The translations under genes were made by a program, and so were the position numbers. Under the pieces are notes generated by a model that had not been told where the DNA came from, searched no databases, and worked only from the letters and a program-made list of their open reading frames with translations. A stretch of 64,000 bases of DNA from Actinoalloteichus_B caeruleus (lineage in GTDB: Bacteria > Actinomycetota > Actinomycetes > Mycobacteriales > Pseudonocardiaceae): assembly GCF_000718005.1 (NCBI RefSeq), contig NZ_JODV01000001.1. One strand, 5' to 3'. Positions 29,262-38,728 of this stretch are shown here, one piece after another. Within the stretch, counting starts at the first letter, position 1. Each line of letters opens with the position of its first letter.

Positions 29262-29420
29262 ATGTCCTTGTCGAAGCTGGTCGCCGGGAGTGGCTCGGAG
29301 ACCGTAAACGCCCGCGGAGGAGCTGTCGGAACAACCTGCAGGTCAGTTCCGACGAGGCGGGAACCCCAGGCACGACGCCGGGCGCGTCCAGCACGGGGAC
29401 CGTCGTCCCGCAAGGGATGA
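29262..29420 (+). CDS. Candidate small protein upstream of the chaplin-like gene
   Basis: 52 codons, no family recognised. The ATG follows AAGGAG with five bases of spacing, the best Shine-Dalgarno in the region. The N-terminal half (MSLSKLVAGSGSETVNARGG) is balanced; the C-terminal half is Arg/Pro-rich and low-complexity. A hairpin (29423-29454) follows directly. It may be a leader peptide, a small regulator or chance. Confidence 0.35.
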   Translation: MSLSKLVAGSGSETVNARGGAVGTTCRSVPTRREPQARRRARPARGPSSRKG

Positions 29421-29422
29421 CT

Positions 29423-29454
29423 GCTCGCGCAGCGCTCAGCTGTGGGCCGCGAGC
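29423..29454 (+). terminator. Hairpin between small ORF and chaplin-like gene
   Basis: GCTCGCG and CGCGAGC form a seven-base stem around an 18-base loop, 50 bases before the chaplin-like start codon. It may be a partial terminator or an mRNA processing or stability element. Confidence 0.35.
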
Positions 29455-29504
29455 AACAGCGCACCGGGACTCCCGAAACACACGACCCTGAGGAGAACAT
29501 CGTG

Positions 29505-29762
29505 ATGAAGAAGGCAGGTGCTGTGGCTGGCGCCGCAGCCGGTCTGATGATGCTGGCCCCCGTCGCGAGCGCCGACAGCTACGACAACGACGGCATCAAC
29601 ATTCTGAACGACAACAACCTGAGCGTGCTGCCGATCCAGCTCTGCGGCAACAACGTCGCGGTCCTCGGCGTGATCATTCCGGTTGCCTCGCCGCAGATCA
29701 ACGACTGCACCAACGCCCCGATCCTGGACCACAACAAGGTCGAGATCGAAGCGGGCAAGTGA
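29505..29762 (+). CDS. Chaplin-like secreted small protein
   Basis: 85 residues. A clean signal peptide (about residues 1-23, ending ASA) precedes a 62-residue mature chain. Its LPIQLCGNNVAVLGVIIPVA segment followed by INDCTN resembles the chaplin pattern: Cys-Gly-Asn, a hydrophobic beta stretch, then Asn-x-Cys. Chaplins self-assemble into amyloid films on aerial hyphae and spores. The mature part is short, acidic and Asn-rich and there is no LPXTG, so it would be a short, freely secreted form. AGGAG lies nine bases upstream; GTG at 29502 is an alternative start. A strong terminator follows. Confidence 0.65.
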   Translation: MKKAGAVAGAAAGLMMLAPVASADSYDNDGINILNDNNLSVLPIQLCGNNVAVLGVIIPVASPQINDCTNAPILDHNKVEIEAGK

Positions 29763-29788
29763 GGTAACGCCTCGGCGTTGCCCCCGGA

Positions 29789-29814
29789 GGGCGTCCGGAG
29801 CGATCCGGGCGCCC
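29789..29814 (+). terminator. Terminator after the chaplin-like gene
   Basis: GGGCGTCCGG and CCGGGCGCCC form a ten-base stem with one mismatch and a six-base loop, 27 bases past the stop codon. Confidence 0.7.
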
Positions 29815-29930
29815 TTCGCCTGTCCGGGGGTTGGGCGTCACCGATCCCGCGCCGAACTCGGGCGAACGGGTCACCGGCACCCCGGGCGGGCCGGCTCCCC
29901 CCAGCCGCACCGGCCGCGCCCCGCGCGGGT

Positions 29931-30710
29931 TCAGGAACCGAAGCGGCGGTGGCGGTTGGCGTAGTCGCGCAGCGCGCGCAGGAAGTCCACCCTCCGGAAC
30001 TCCGGCCAGTGCACCTCACTGAACCAGAACTCCGAGTAGACCGACTGCCAGAGCAGGAACCCGGAGAGCCGTTGCTCGCCCGACGTCCGGATCACCAGGT
30101 CCGGGTCGGGTTGCCCCGAGGTGTAGAGGTGCCGGGTGATGTGGTCGGCGCTGAGCTCGTCCGCCAGTTCCTCCAGTGAGCCCCCCTGGTCCGCGCGGTC
30201 GTGCAGCAGTTTGCGCACCGCGTCGGCGATCTCCTGCCGCCCCCCGTAGCCGACGGCGATGTTGACCGCGACCCCGTCGCGGTCCCTCGTCCTGGTCTCC
30301 GCCGCCGAGAAGCGCGCCGCGGTGTCGGCGGGCAGCAGGTCCAGCGCGCCGACGATCCTGATCCGCCACGGGTTCGTCGGCTCGGCGAGTTGGTCCACGA
30401 CGTCGGCGATCACGTCGAGCAACGGCTGGAGCTGCTCCCTGGGGCGGTTCGCGTTGTCACTGGAGAGCATGAAGAGCGTGACCAGCTCGACCCGCGCCTC
30501 CGCGCACCAGTCGAGGAGCTCGGCGATCTTCCGGCCCCCGGCCCGGTAGCCGTCGCTGATATCGGCGAAGCCCGCCTCCAGCGCCCACCGCCGGTTGCCG
30601 TCCAGGATCACCCCGACGTGGCGGGGAGCGGGCAGACCGGCGAGGTGTTTCCTCAGCCGCCACTCGTAGACCCCGTAGACCACGTCCCGTGTCCGAGTCA
30701 GCACACCCAC
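29931..30710 (-). CDS. Short-chain cis-prenyl diphosphate synthase (Rv1086-type)
   Basis: 259 residues of the cis-prenyltransferase family. The conserved HVGVILDGNRRWA carries the catalytic Asp. FMLSSDNANRP, RDGVAVNIAVGYGGRQEI, and DLVIRTSGEQRLSGFLLWQ with SEFWF complete the family motifs. In mycobacteria the homologue at this position makes (2Z,6E)-farnesyl diphosphate, the precursor for decaprenyl phosphate; UppS-type function is the alternative. It is divergent from the hemolysin III gene, as in mycobacteria. The GTG at 30710 has only a weak Shine-Dalgarno. Confidence 0.9.
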   Translation of the reverse strand: MGVLTRTRDVVYGVYEWRLRKHLAGLPAPRHVGVILDGNRRWALEAGFADISDGYRAGGRKIAELLDWCAEARVELVTLFMLSSDNANRPREQLQPLLDVIADVVDQLAEPTNPWRIRIVGALDLLPADTAARFSAAETRTRDRDGVAVNIAVGYGGRQEIADAVRKLLHDRADQGGSLEELADELSADHITRHLYTSGQPDPDLVIRTSGEQRLSGFLLWQSVYSEFWFSEVHWPEFRRVDFLRALRDYANRHRRFGS

Positions 30711-30821
30711 GGGACGAGCCTACCGACCGGCCCCGGCCGGTGAACACGTGCCGGACGTGCTGCACCGCTCGCCAGCCGAGGACCCGGTGGCCCCGACGTC
30801 CCCGCCACGGGGAACTCGCTA

Positions 30822-30860
30822 CTGACGCGTAACCTACGGTGCCGTAACCTCGGGAGCGTG
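30822..30860 (+). promoter_or_regulatory. Leaderless promoter of the hemolysin III gene
   Basis: -35-like CTGACG (30822-30827), a 17-base spacer and -10-like TAACCT (30845-30850) end seven bases before the GTG start. A second TAACCT lies 15 bases upstream inside the spacer. Geometry indicates a transcript starting at or next to the start codon. Confidence 0.5.
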
Positions 30861-31535
30861 ACCGCTACGAACGGCATCGCCCCGCCACCGGTACCGCCGA
30901 AGCCGCGTGCTCGCGGCTGGATCCACTTCTGGTCGTTCCTGGTCTCGATCGGCGCCGGCGTGACGCTGATCGTGCTGGCGGCGACCACGGTCAGCGCCCG
31001 GGCGGCCCTCTCCACCACCGTCTACACGATCACCGTGCTCGGCCTGTTCGGCGTCAGCGCCCTGTACCACCGCCGGAACTGGGTCAGCGCGAGCGCCCGG
31101 CTGTGGATGAAGCGGCTGGACCACTCGATGATCTTCCTGTTCATCGCCGGCACCTACACCCCGTTCACCCTCCTCGCCCTGCCTCCGGACACCGGGCGCC
31201 TGGTGCTCGCCGTGGTGTGGGGCGGGGCGGTCGGGGGCGTCGTGCTCAAACTCGCCTGGCCGCGCGCGCCTCGGTGGCTCGGGGTGCCGATCTACGTCGC
31301 ACTCGGTTGGGTGGCCGTCTTCGTCATCCCCGACCTCGCCGAGGTCGGGGGCGTCGCCGCCGTGGCCCTGCTACTGGTCGGCGGCCTGCTCTACACGTTC
31401 GGCGCGGTGTTCTACGGCACGCGGTGGCCCAACCCCTGGCCGGAGACCTTCGGGTACCACGAGTTCTTCCACGCCGCCACGGCCCTCGCGGCGCTCTCCC
31501 ACTACGTCGCGATCTGGCTCGTCCTCTACGCCTGA
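30858..31535 (+). CDS. trhA: Hemolysin III / TrhA family membrane protein
   Basis: 225 residues with seven membrane helices. Family motifs are GVSALYHRR, the RLDHSMIFLFIAGTYTPFTL segment, and the late GYHEFFHAATALAALSHYVA carrying the paired His residues. These residues and the SALYH Ser/His form the metal site of the PAQR/CREST superfamily. The TrhA group has been linked to membrane energy homeostasis. The gene order with the cis-prenyl synthase is conserved in mycobacteria (Rv1085c). Confidence 0.9.
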   Translation: MTATNGIAPPPVPPKPRARGWIHFWSFLVSIGAGVTLIVLAATTVSARAALSTTVYTITVLGLFGVSALYHRRNWVSASARLWMKRLDHSMIFLFIAGTYTPFTLLALPPDTGRLVLAVVWGGAVGGVVLKLAWPRAPRWLGVPIYVALGWVAVFVIPDLAEVGGVAAVALLLVGGLLYTFGAVFYGTRWPNPWPETFGYHEFFHAATALAALSHYVAIWLVLYA

Positions 31536-31572
31536 GGGGCCGCGCGGGGGCGCGACGAGCCCCCGCGGCCCC
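31536..31572 (+). terminator. Terminator after hemolysin III gene
   Basis: GGGGCCG..CGGGGGC pairs with GCCCCCGCGGCCCC with a two-base bulge and a seven-base loop, beginning directly after the stop codon. Confidence 0.65.
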
Positions 31573-31597
31573 ACCGCACCCCCACCGCCCCGAGCGG

Positions 31598-31789
31598 TCA
31601 CAACACACCGCTGCGGTGCGCGAAGTCGAGCAACAACAGCGCGCCGAGACCGACGCTCCCCCGTCGCACGAGGAGCAGGAGCGCGTACCTCAGGGTGGTA
31701 CCCCACCCCGAGGTCGCCGCATCGAGTGCGGGGTCATCGGAACGGCGGTCCGGGACGACATCGTTCTTGCGGGGGTGGGCATCCTCCAT
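31598..31789 (-). CDS. Candidate small membrane protein
   Basis: 63 codons from the ATG at 31789 (or longer from a GTG at 31960). The first 28 residues are charged. The rest, WGTTLRYALLLLVRRGSVGL followed by GALLLLDFAHRS, forms one or two short hydrophobic segments split by Arg-Arg. No Shine-Dalgarno is evident. It lies in an otherwise empty interval. I recognise no family; composition rather than homology is the argument. Confidence 0.3.
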   Translation of the reverse strand: MEDAHPRKNDVVPDRRSDDPALDAATSGWGTTLRYALLLLVRRGSVGLGALLLLDFAHRSGVL

Positions 31790-32251
31790 CGCGGGACGGG
31801 AAACCAGTCGCTTTCGCCTCAACCACGACCTCCAGGGGCACGAGTCACCGCCCCCGGAAAGCGGCTGCGCGCGGGTCGTACGTCGTGGCTCCTCCCGGCA
31901 ACGGGAGGTTCCTCCACTCGACACCCAGCGCGTCGCGGACACCACACGCGACCGCCTCACGCTAGCAAGGGAAGCCCCCTCCTGTGAAGATCAATGAACA
32001 GCTCCGACCGTCCGCCGCCATCCCCACGCTGGACGGGACCCGGCCCTCCGTGGTCACCGTGCTCGGTGGTCTGTCCCGGCGGGTACGCGCGACGCGGCCG
32101 TGAACGTGCCCGCCACCCAGCGAGGCATGGTCCGCTACCGGCGGGGACACGGTCCTGGGCCCGAGGCGGCGCACGCCATCCAGTGGCCGCTCCCGGCTGT
32201 TCCGACGTCACGCCAACCGATTGGCGCTGCCACTCCGGCGCACGACCCGTC
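31790..32251. other. Intergenic region without recognised genes
   Basis: About 460 bases between the candidate small gene and the 3' end of the thioredoxin-domain gene. No conserved frame, RNA or repeat seen. A GGAGGGGG tract on the minus strand (31974-31981) looks like a Shine-Dalgarno but has no well-placed start codon. Confidence 0.4.
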
Positions 32252-34279
<2,028 letters not shown>

Positions 34280-34563
34280 ACCGCCACCCTCTCAGGTTCC
34301 GTGGTGTCCGCGGTCACCCGGTGGCTGGAGGCGGCGGACCGGGACCTCGCGGCCCGTCCCCTCCGAATGCCCCGCCCGGGCCCACTCCCCGCCGACGCTA
34401 CTGCGTCGACCGCCTCGCCGTCGCCCGGCGGGCCGGGGCCGGGAGCCGGGCCGGGAAGCGGGACCGGGAGGCGGGACCGGGAGCCGGGACCAGCTCCGCT
34501 CGTGGCCGCGAGTGGTCTTGGGCGGCCTCGGCGTCGGCCGGGGCGTCCCGGCACACTGGGGCG

Positions 34564-35439
34564 GTGAGAGCACGTGGGTCGGCGACGGAACGGGGCAGGC
34601 AACGCTGGGGCGGGGCCTCGGAGAGCCGGGAGGTCGACCAGGGAGTGGCCGAGCTGCGACCGGACCGCGACCGCTCCTCGGGATGGACGCTGCTGGTGAA
34701 CGGCACCCCCCAGTCGCACGTCGACCTGGCCGACCCGGAGTACCTGGAGTTCGAGTACATGCGGCGGTTGGCCCACGTGGTCGACCTGGCGGCCCCGCCG
34801 GGCGCTCCGGTGGACGTCGTCCACCTGGGAGGCGGCGCGTTGTCCTTGGCCCGCTACGTGGGGGCCCGCCGTCCCCGGTCCCGGCAGCGGGCCGTGGAAC
34901 CGGACGGCAGGCTGACCGAGTTCGTCCGGGAACGCCTCCCGCTGGATGCCCGCACGCGGGTCCGGGTCAGCGCCGCCGATGCCAGGGAGTGGCTCACCGG
35001 GCACCGCCAGGACAGCACCGACCTGCTGCTGGTCGACGTCTTCTCGGGTGCGAGGACGCCCGCGCACCTCACCACGGTGGAGTTCGCGGAGCAGGCGAGC
35101 CGGGTGCTGCGCTCCGGCGGCGTCTACGGGGCGAACGTCGGCGACGGACCACCGCTGGCCTTCGCCAGGGGGCAGGTGGCGACCCTCCGCGCGGTGTTCC
35201 CCGAGGTGCTGCTGATCGCCGAGCCCGGGGTGCTGCGGGGTCGTCGTTTCGGCAACCTGGTGCTCGTGGCGTCGCACGCGCCGCTGCCGGTGGCGGCGCT
35301 CACCCGCCTGGTCTCAGGCGATCCGGCACCGGCCCGGCTGGTCGAGGGGAGCGACCTGGATGCCTTCGCCGGCACCTCCGCACCCGTCCGGGATGGTTCG
35401 GCCAAACCGTCCCCGGCGCCACCCTCGGGGTTCTTCTGA
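34564..35439 (+). CDS. Spermidine synthase-like methyltransferase-fold protein
   Basis: 291 residues with a Rossmann core: VDVVHLGGGALSLARYV for cofactor binding, AVEPDGRLTEFVRERL for the acidic ribose contact, VRVSAADAREWL and DLLLVDVFSGARTPAHL for the catalytic region. It belongs to the SpeE-like group common in actinobacteria. The GGG of motif I and the VDVF replacing the usual DxxDP suggest it need not make spermidine. The GTG at 34564 is a reasonable start. It is convergent with the mca pair. Confidence 0.75.
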   Translation: MRARGSATERGRQRWGGASESREVDQGVAELRPDRDRSSGWTLLVNGTPQSHVDLADPEYLEFEYMRRLAHVVDLAAPPGAPVDVVHLGGGALSLARYVGARRPRSRQRAVEPDGRLTEFVRERLPLDARTRVRVSAADAREWLTGHRQDSTDLLLVDVFSGARTPAHLTTVEFAEQASRVLRSGGVYGANVGDGPPLAFARGQVATLRAVFPEVLLIAEPGVLRGRRFGNLVLVASHAPLPVAALTRLVSGDPAPARLVEGSDLDAFAGTSAPVRDGSAKPSPAPPSGFF

Positions 35440-35501
35440 GCACCCCGAGGGGCGGGGCGGGGACGGTGCGCGGCGGCCTCCCGCCCCGGTGCCGCCGGGG
35501 C

Positions 35502-35828
35502 TCAGCGCCCGGTGTGGCCGCTGGTCGCCGAAGATTCGCCTGCGGTCGCCGACGGGGCGTCCGGGTCGGAGGAGTCGGCGCCGCGCACGTCGCCGGCGGG
35601 CCCGCCCCGCTCCTCCCCCTGGGCCGAGCCCGGCTCGTCGAAGCTGGTGGGCAGCCGCCGCAGGTGCTTGGTCATCGACCGGACGAGGAAACCCACGGCG
35701 ACGAAGAACAGGATCAGTACCACCAGAGCGACCGGTGAGGACTTGCCGAAGTCCTCACCCTGCCCTCCCGGGTTGTCGACTCCGAAAGCCACCATCGTCC
35801 CGGCGATCGCTCCAGCGGACCACATCAC
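35502..35828 (-). CDS. Small membrane protein coupled to mca
   Basis: 108 residues. The N-terminal part GAIAGTMVAFGVDNPGGQGE is followed by one strong membrane helix (PVALVVLILFFVAVGFLV) and a disordered acidic Ser/Gly-rich tail. Its GTG overlaps the mca stop (GTGA). The mycobacterial gene beside mca (Rv1083) has the same size, topology and coupling, so this is a conserved partner of unknown function. Confidence 0.8.
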   Translation of the reverse strand: MMWSAGAIAGTMVAFGVDNPGGQGEDFGKSSPVALVVLILFFVAVGFLVRSMTKHLRRLPTSFDEPGSAQGEERGGPAGDVRGADSSDPDAPSATAGESSATSGHTGR

Positions 35829-36706
35829 ACGGACACCCTCTCACGCACTCCCGCGAACAGGTCGTCCTCCGGCAACGTGGTGTCCACCAGCGAACGGACC
35901 AGCTCGTATTCCTCGGTCGGCCAGACCTCCCGCTGGATGTCGACCGGCACGGCGAACCAGCGGCTGTTCGGGTCGATCTGGGTGGCGTGGGCCAACAGCG
36001 CCGCGTCCCTCGTCTCGAAGTGGTCCGCGCACTCGACCCGCGTCGTCACCCGTTCCATGACGTCCGGGCGGGTCGGATCCCAGCTCTCCAGCCATTCGGC
36101 ATAGGGTGATTCCACACCACGGCTCGTGAGCGTGTCGTGGAAGGTCTGCATCCTCGCCCTGGAGAAACCGTGGCAGTAGTACAGCTTCAACGGCTGCCAG
36201 GGGTCCCCCGCGCCCGGGAACCGGTCGGGGTCCGGCGCCGCGTCGAACGCCGCGACGGACACCTCGTGGCAGCGGATGTGGTCGGGGTGGGGGTACCCGC
36301 CGTTCTCGTCGTAGGTGATGACGACGTGCGGGCGGAACTCCCGGATGACCCGGACCAGCGCCTCGGTGGACACCTCCAGGTCGGTGAGGGCGAAGCAGCC
36401 CTCCGGCAGCGGCGGGAGCGGGTCACCCTCGGGGAGACCCGAGTCGACGAAGCCCAGCCAGCGGTGGTGGACGCCGAGGATCGCCGCGGCCTTCGCCATC
36501 TCCTCCCGGCGGATCTCGGTGATGTTCTCCAGCACGTCCGGTCGGTCCATGGCCGGGTTCAGGATGCTGCCCGCCTCACCACCGGTACAGGTGACCACCA
36601 TCACCTCGTGACCGTCCGCAACATACTTGGCGAGCGTCGCCGCTCCCTTGCTCGACTCGTCGTCTGGGTGAGCGTGCACCGTCATCAGACGCAGCTTTTC
36701 GGCCAT
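35825..36706 (-). CDS. mca: Mycothiol S-conjugate amidase
   Basis: 293 residues of the LmbE-like zinc hydrolase family. VHAHPDDESSKGAAT supplies the zinc ligands and catalytic Asp, and YDENGGYPHPDHIRCHEV the second metal and substrate site. Mca cleaves mycothiol conjugates of electrophiles and antibiotics, releasing a mercapturic acid for export. It distinguishes mycothiol-making actinobacteria. The gene pair with the small membrane protein and the divergent DUF4307-greA genes matches Rv1083-Rv1080c. Confidence 0.95.
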   Translation of the reverse strand: MAEKLRLMTVHAHPDDESSKGAATLAKYVADGHEVMVVTCTGGEAGSILNPAMDRPDVLENITEIRREEMAKAAAILGVHHRWLGFVDSGLPEGDPLPPLPEGCFALTDLEVSTEALVRVIREFRPHVVITYDENGGYPHPDHIRCHEVSVAAFDAAPDPDRFPGAGDPWQPLKLYYCHGFSRARMQTFHDTLTSRGVESPYAEWLESWDPTRPDVMERVTTRVECADHFETRDAALLAHATQIDPNSRWFAVPVDIQREVWPTEEYELVRSLVDTTLPEDDLFAGVRERVSV

Positions 36707-36864
36707 CTCGGAACCGACGTCCCTCCTGCTACACGTAACCGCACCCGCCGGGACGTCGCGGAGGACCGTCCGGGGATACTGCTCAGACGACTACAGCTAA
36801 CGTCGTCCCGAGGACCATTGTTCCCGGCAGCCATGACAACCTCGCGCGGAGGTCGAGGTAGACC

Positions 36865-37335
36865 GTGACCAGCAACGGAGCACCAGGCCGGCCCGCCGGA
36901 CGTTACCGTCGCGCCCCCGCGCGCCGGTTCCCCCGCTGGGTGGGCGCCCTGACCGGGGTCGCGGTGCTGATGGTGGGCCTGTGGGCCTCCGTCACGGCCT
37001 ACCAGAACTGGGGCAGCCCGCCGGTCTCGGCGGACCACACCTCGTTCGACGCACCGGACGACCACTCGTTGCGCATCTCCTTCGACGTGATGCGGGACGA
37101 CCCGAGCCGCAGCGCGGTGTGCGTCCTGCGGGCGCGGTCGGCGGACGGCGACGAGTCGGGCCGGCGGGAGGTGCTGATCCCGCCGGGCGAGTCCCCGGCG
37201 AGGCACACCAGCACCGTGTTGACCTCGAAACCTCCCATCATGGGTGAGGTCTTCGGGTGCTCCCACGACGTGCCCGAATACCTCACCAGAGGCTCGTCCG
37301 TCGAGCCGGATTCGGAGGTGCCGCCAAGCGGGTGA
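36865..37335 (+). CDS. DUF4307 membrane protein
   Basis: 156 residues. A basic N-terminus (RYRRAPARRFPRW) precedes one membrane helix (about residues 28-46). An extracytoplasmic domain follows with ISFDVMRDDPSRSAVCVLRA and STVLTSKPPIMGEVFGCSHD. It matches DUF4307 and the Rv1081c position between mca and greA. The two conserved cysteines may form a disulfide. Function is unknown. Confidence 0.85.
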   Translation: MTSNGAPGRPAGRYRRAPARRFPRWVGALTGVAVLMVGLWASVTAYQNWGSPPVSADHTSFDAPDDHSLRISFDVMRDDPSRSAVCVLRARSADGDESGRREVLIPPGESPARHTSTVLTSKPPIMGEVFGCSHDVPEYLTRGSSVEPDSEVPPSG

Positions 37336-37412
37336 ACCGCAGCTCACGCACCGGTCCGGCGCTCCGAAATCGGCGACGGGCCGGGTGTCGTCGTGCTAAC
37401 CTGCCCTCACGG

Positions 37413-37438
37413 CACGGTCCCCAGTGGGCCGTGTTTTT
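37413..37438 (+). promoter_or_regulatory. Terminator-like hairpin in the greA leader
   Basis: CACGGTCCC and GGGCCGTG form a stem around CAGT and are followed at once by TTTTT (37434-37438), an unusually classical intrinsic terminator for this GC-rich DNA. It lies 75 bases past the DUF4307 stop and 72 before greA. A TGCTAACCT extended -10 (about 37394-37402) stands just upstream of it. It may end DUF4307 transcripts or attenuate greA. Confidence 0.6.
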
Positions 37439-37509
37439 CCGTATCCGGCGGGAAGCCCGGATAGCTGCGGGCGCGTACCCGTGCCCGGGACAGACGAGGA
37501 GTGGTGACC

Positions 37510-37998
37510 GTGAGCGAGACCCAGGTGACCTGGCTGACCCAGGATTCCTTCGACCGGCTCAAGCACGAGTTGGACGAGTTGATCGCGAGCCGCCCCGTCA
37601 TTTCCGAGAAGATCAACGCCGCCCGCGAGGAGGGCGACCTCAAGGAGAACGGCGGGTACCACGCGGCGCGCGAGGAGCAGGGTCAGCTGGAAGCCAGGAT
37701 CCGGCAGCTCCAGGAGCTGCTGCGGGTGGCGAAGGTCGGCGAGGCCCCGACCGAGTCCGGCATCGCGCAGCCCGGCATGGTGCTCACGGTCCGCTACGAC
37801 GGTGACGACGAGACCGAGACCTTCCTGCTCGCCACCCGGGAGGAGGGCTTCCAGGGTGACCTGGAGGTGTACTCCCCCAACTCCCCGCTCGGCGAGGCAC
37901 TGCTGGACGCCAAGGAGGGCGAGGACCGCGAGTACGAGCTGCCCAGCGGCGGCCGGATGAAGGTCACCCTGGTCAAGGCGGTGCCCTACTCCGCCTGA
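37510..37998 (+). CDS. greA: Transcription elongation factor GreA
   Basis: 162 residues. The N-terminal coiled coil carries the catalytic acidic tip in AAREEGDLKENGGYHAAREEQ. The C-terminal FKBP-like domain has VYSPNSPLGEALLDAKEGED. GreA stimulates RNA polymerase to cleave backtracked RNA. GTG codons at 37501, 37504 and 37510 are in frame; 37510 is chosen because AGGAG (37497-37501) is then eight bases away and the protein aligns with the mycobacterial N-terminus. Confidence 0.95.
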   Translation: MSETQVTWLTQDSFDRLKHELDELIASRPVISEKINAAREEGDLKENGGYHAAREEQGQLEARIRQLQELLRVAKVGEAPTESGIAQPGMVLTVRYDGDDETETFLLATREEGFQGDLEVYSPNSPLGEALLDAKEGEDREYELPSGGRMKVTLVKAVPYSA

Positions 37999-38564
37999 CC
38001 CCCACTGCCCGACCGGGGCCCGACCCACGCTGGGTCGGGCCCCGGTTCGCGTCCCGGTGGTGGGTCGTCGTGGGAGGCGGTTGGCTCGGCCACCAGTTCC
38101 AGCAGCGGGCGGACCCGGGGCGCCACCGGGGTGGACAGCGCGATCGAGGTCGAGGTGCGTTGCACTCCCTCCGCGCAGACCACCTCGTCGATGACGCGTT
38201 GCAGGTCGTCGTTCGAGCGGGCCACCAGTCGCACCAGGAGGTCGCCCTCACCGGTGGTCGCGTGCACCTCGCAGACCTCCTCGATGCGCCGCAGGTGGCA
38301 CACCACCTCGTCCCGACGGCCCTGGGCGATCTCCAGGACCACGAACGCCGTCAGCCCGTAGCCGAGCGCCGGCAGGCTGATCTGCGGTGGGAAGCCGGTC
38401 AGCGCCCCGAGCCGCACCAGGCGGTCCAACCGGGCCTGCACCGTGCCCCGGGCCACCTTCAGCCTCCGCGAGCACTCCAGGACCCCGAGCCTCGGGTGGT
38501 CGGTCAACAACAACAGCAGGCGCGCGTCGAGCCGGTCGAGCATGGGCCGTTCCCGCGACGTCAC
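37986..38564 (-). CDS. Lrp/AsnC-family regulator, probable HppD regulator
   Basis: 192 residues. An N-terminal winged HTH (LDARLLLLLTDHPRLGVLEC, RGTVQARLDRLVRLGAL) is followed by the RAM ligand domain (FVVLEIAQGRRDEVVCHLRR, VHATTGEGDLLVRLVARSND). It is divergent from hppD across 164 bases containing a clean inverted repeat, so it probably controls tyrosine degradation. The last 35 residues are a Pro/Gly tail absent from typical members. That tail is encoded by the greA terminator hairpin, and the stop codon lies 13 bases inside greA. Confidence 0.85.
   Translation of the reverse strand: MTSRERPMLDRLDARLLLLLTDHPRLGVLECSRRLKVARGTVQARLDRLVRLGALTGFPPQISLPALGYGLTAFVVLEIAQGRRDEVVCHLRRIEEVCEVHATTGEGDLLVRLVARSNDDLQRVIDEVVCAEGVQRTSTSIALSTPVAPRVRPLLELVAEPTASHDDPPPGREPGPDPAWVGPRSGSGGQAE
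38012..38046. terminator. greA terminator embedded in the regulator gene end
   Basis: ACCGGGGCCCGACCCA and TGGGTCGGGCCCCGGT form a perfect 16-base stem with a three-base loop, 14 bases past the greA stop codon. It is at the same time the C-terminal coding sequence of the convergent Lrp-type gene. Confidence 0.85.
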
Positions 38565-38624
38565 GTCATCTCCCTGTGCACCCTGCCCATCCTGCCCCGG
38601 TGTCAGGACCCGTGACTACGCAAT

Positions 38625-38655
38625 CTGCGCAACACGAAGTGATCGCGTTGCGCAG
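38625..38655. promoter_or_regulatory. Operator between Lrp-type regulator and hppD
   Basis: CTGCGCAAC (38625-38633) and GTTGCGCAG (38647-38655) are a perfect nine-base inverted repeat separated by 13 bases. A further CGCAA-like half lies just upstream at 38619-38623. Lrp-type octamers bind such spaced repeats. Its place between the regulator and hppD makes both genes likely targets. Confidence 0.7.
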
Positions 38656-38728
38656 CGTGCCGGCGGCTGCTCATGCTGGCGCCACCGAACCAGCGCCATC
38701 CCAGCGTTCGAGGGCAGTGGAGGAACCC

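Noticed and set aside
29069..29491. 140-codon frame upstream of the chaplin-like gene
   Set aside because: It overlaps the better-started 52-codon ORF, has no Shine-Dalgarno and ends in low-complexity sequence.
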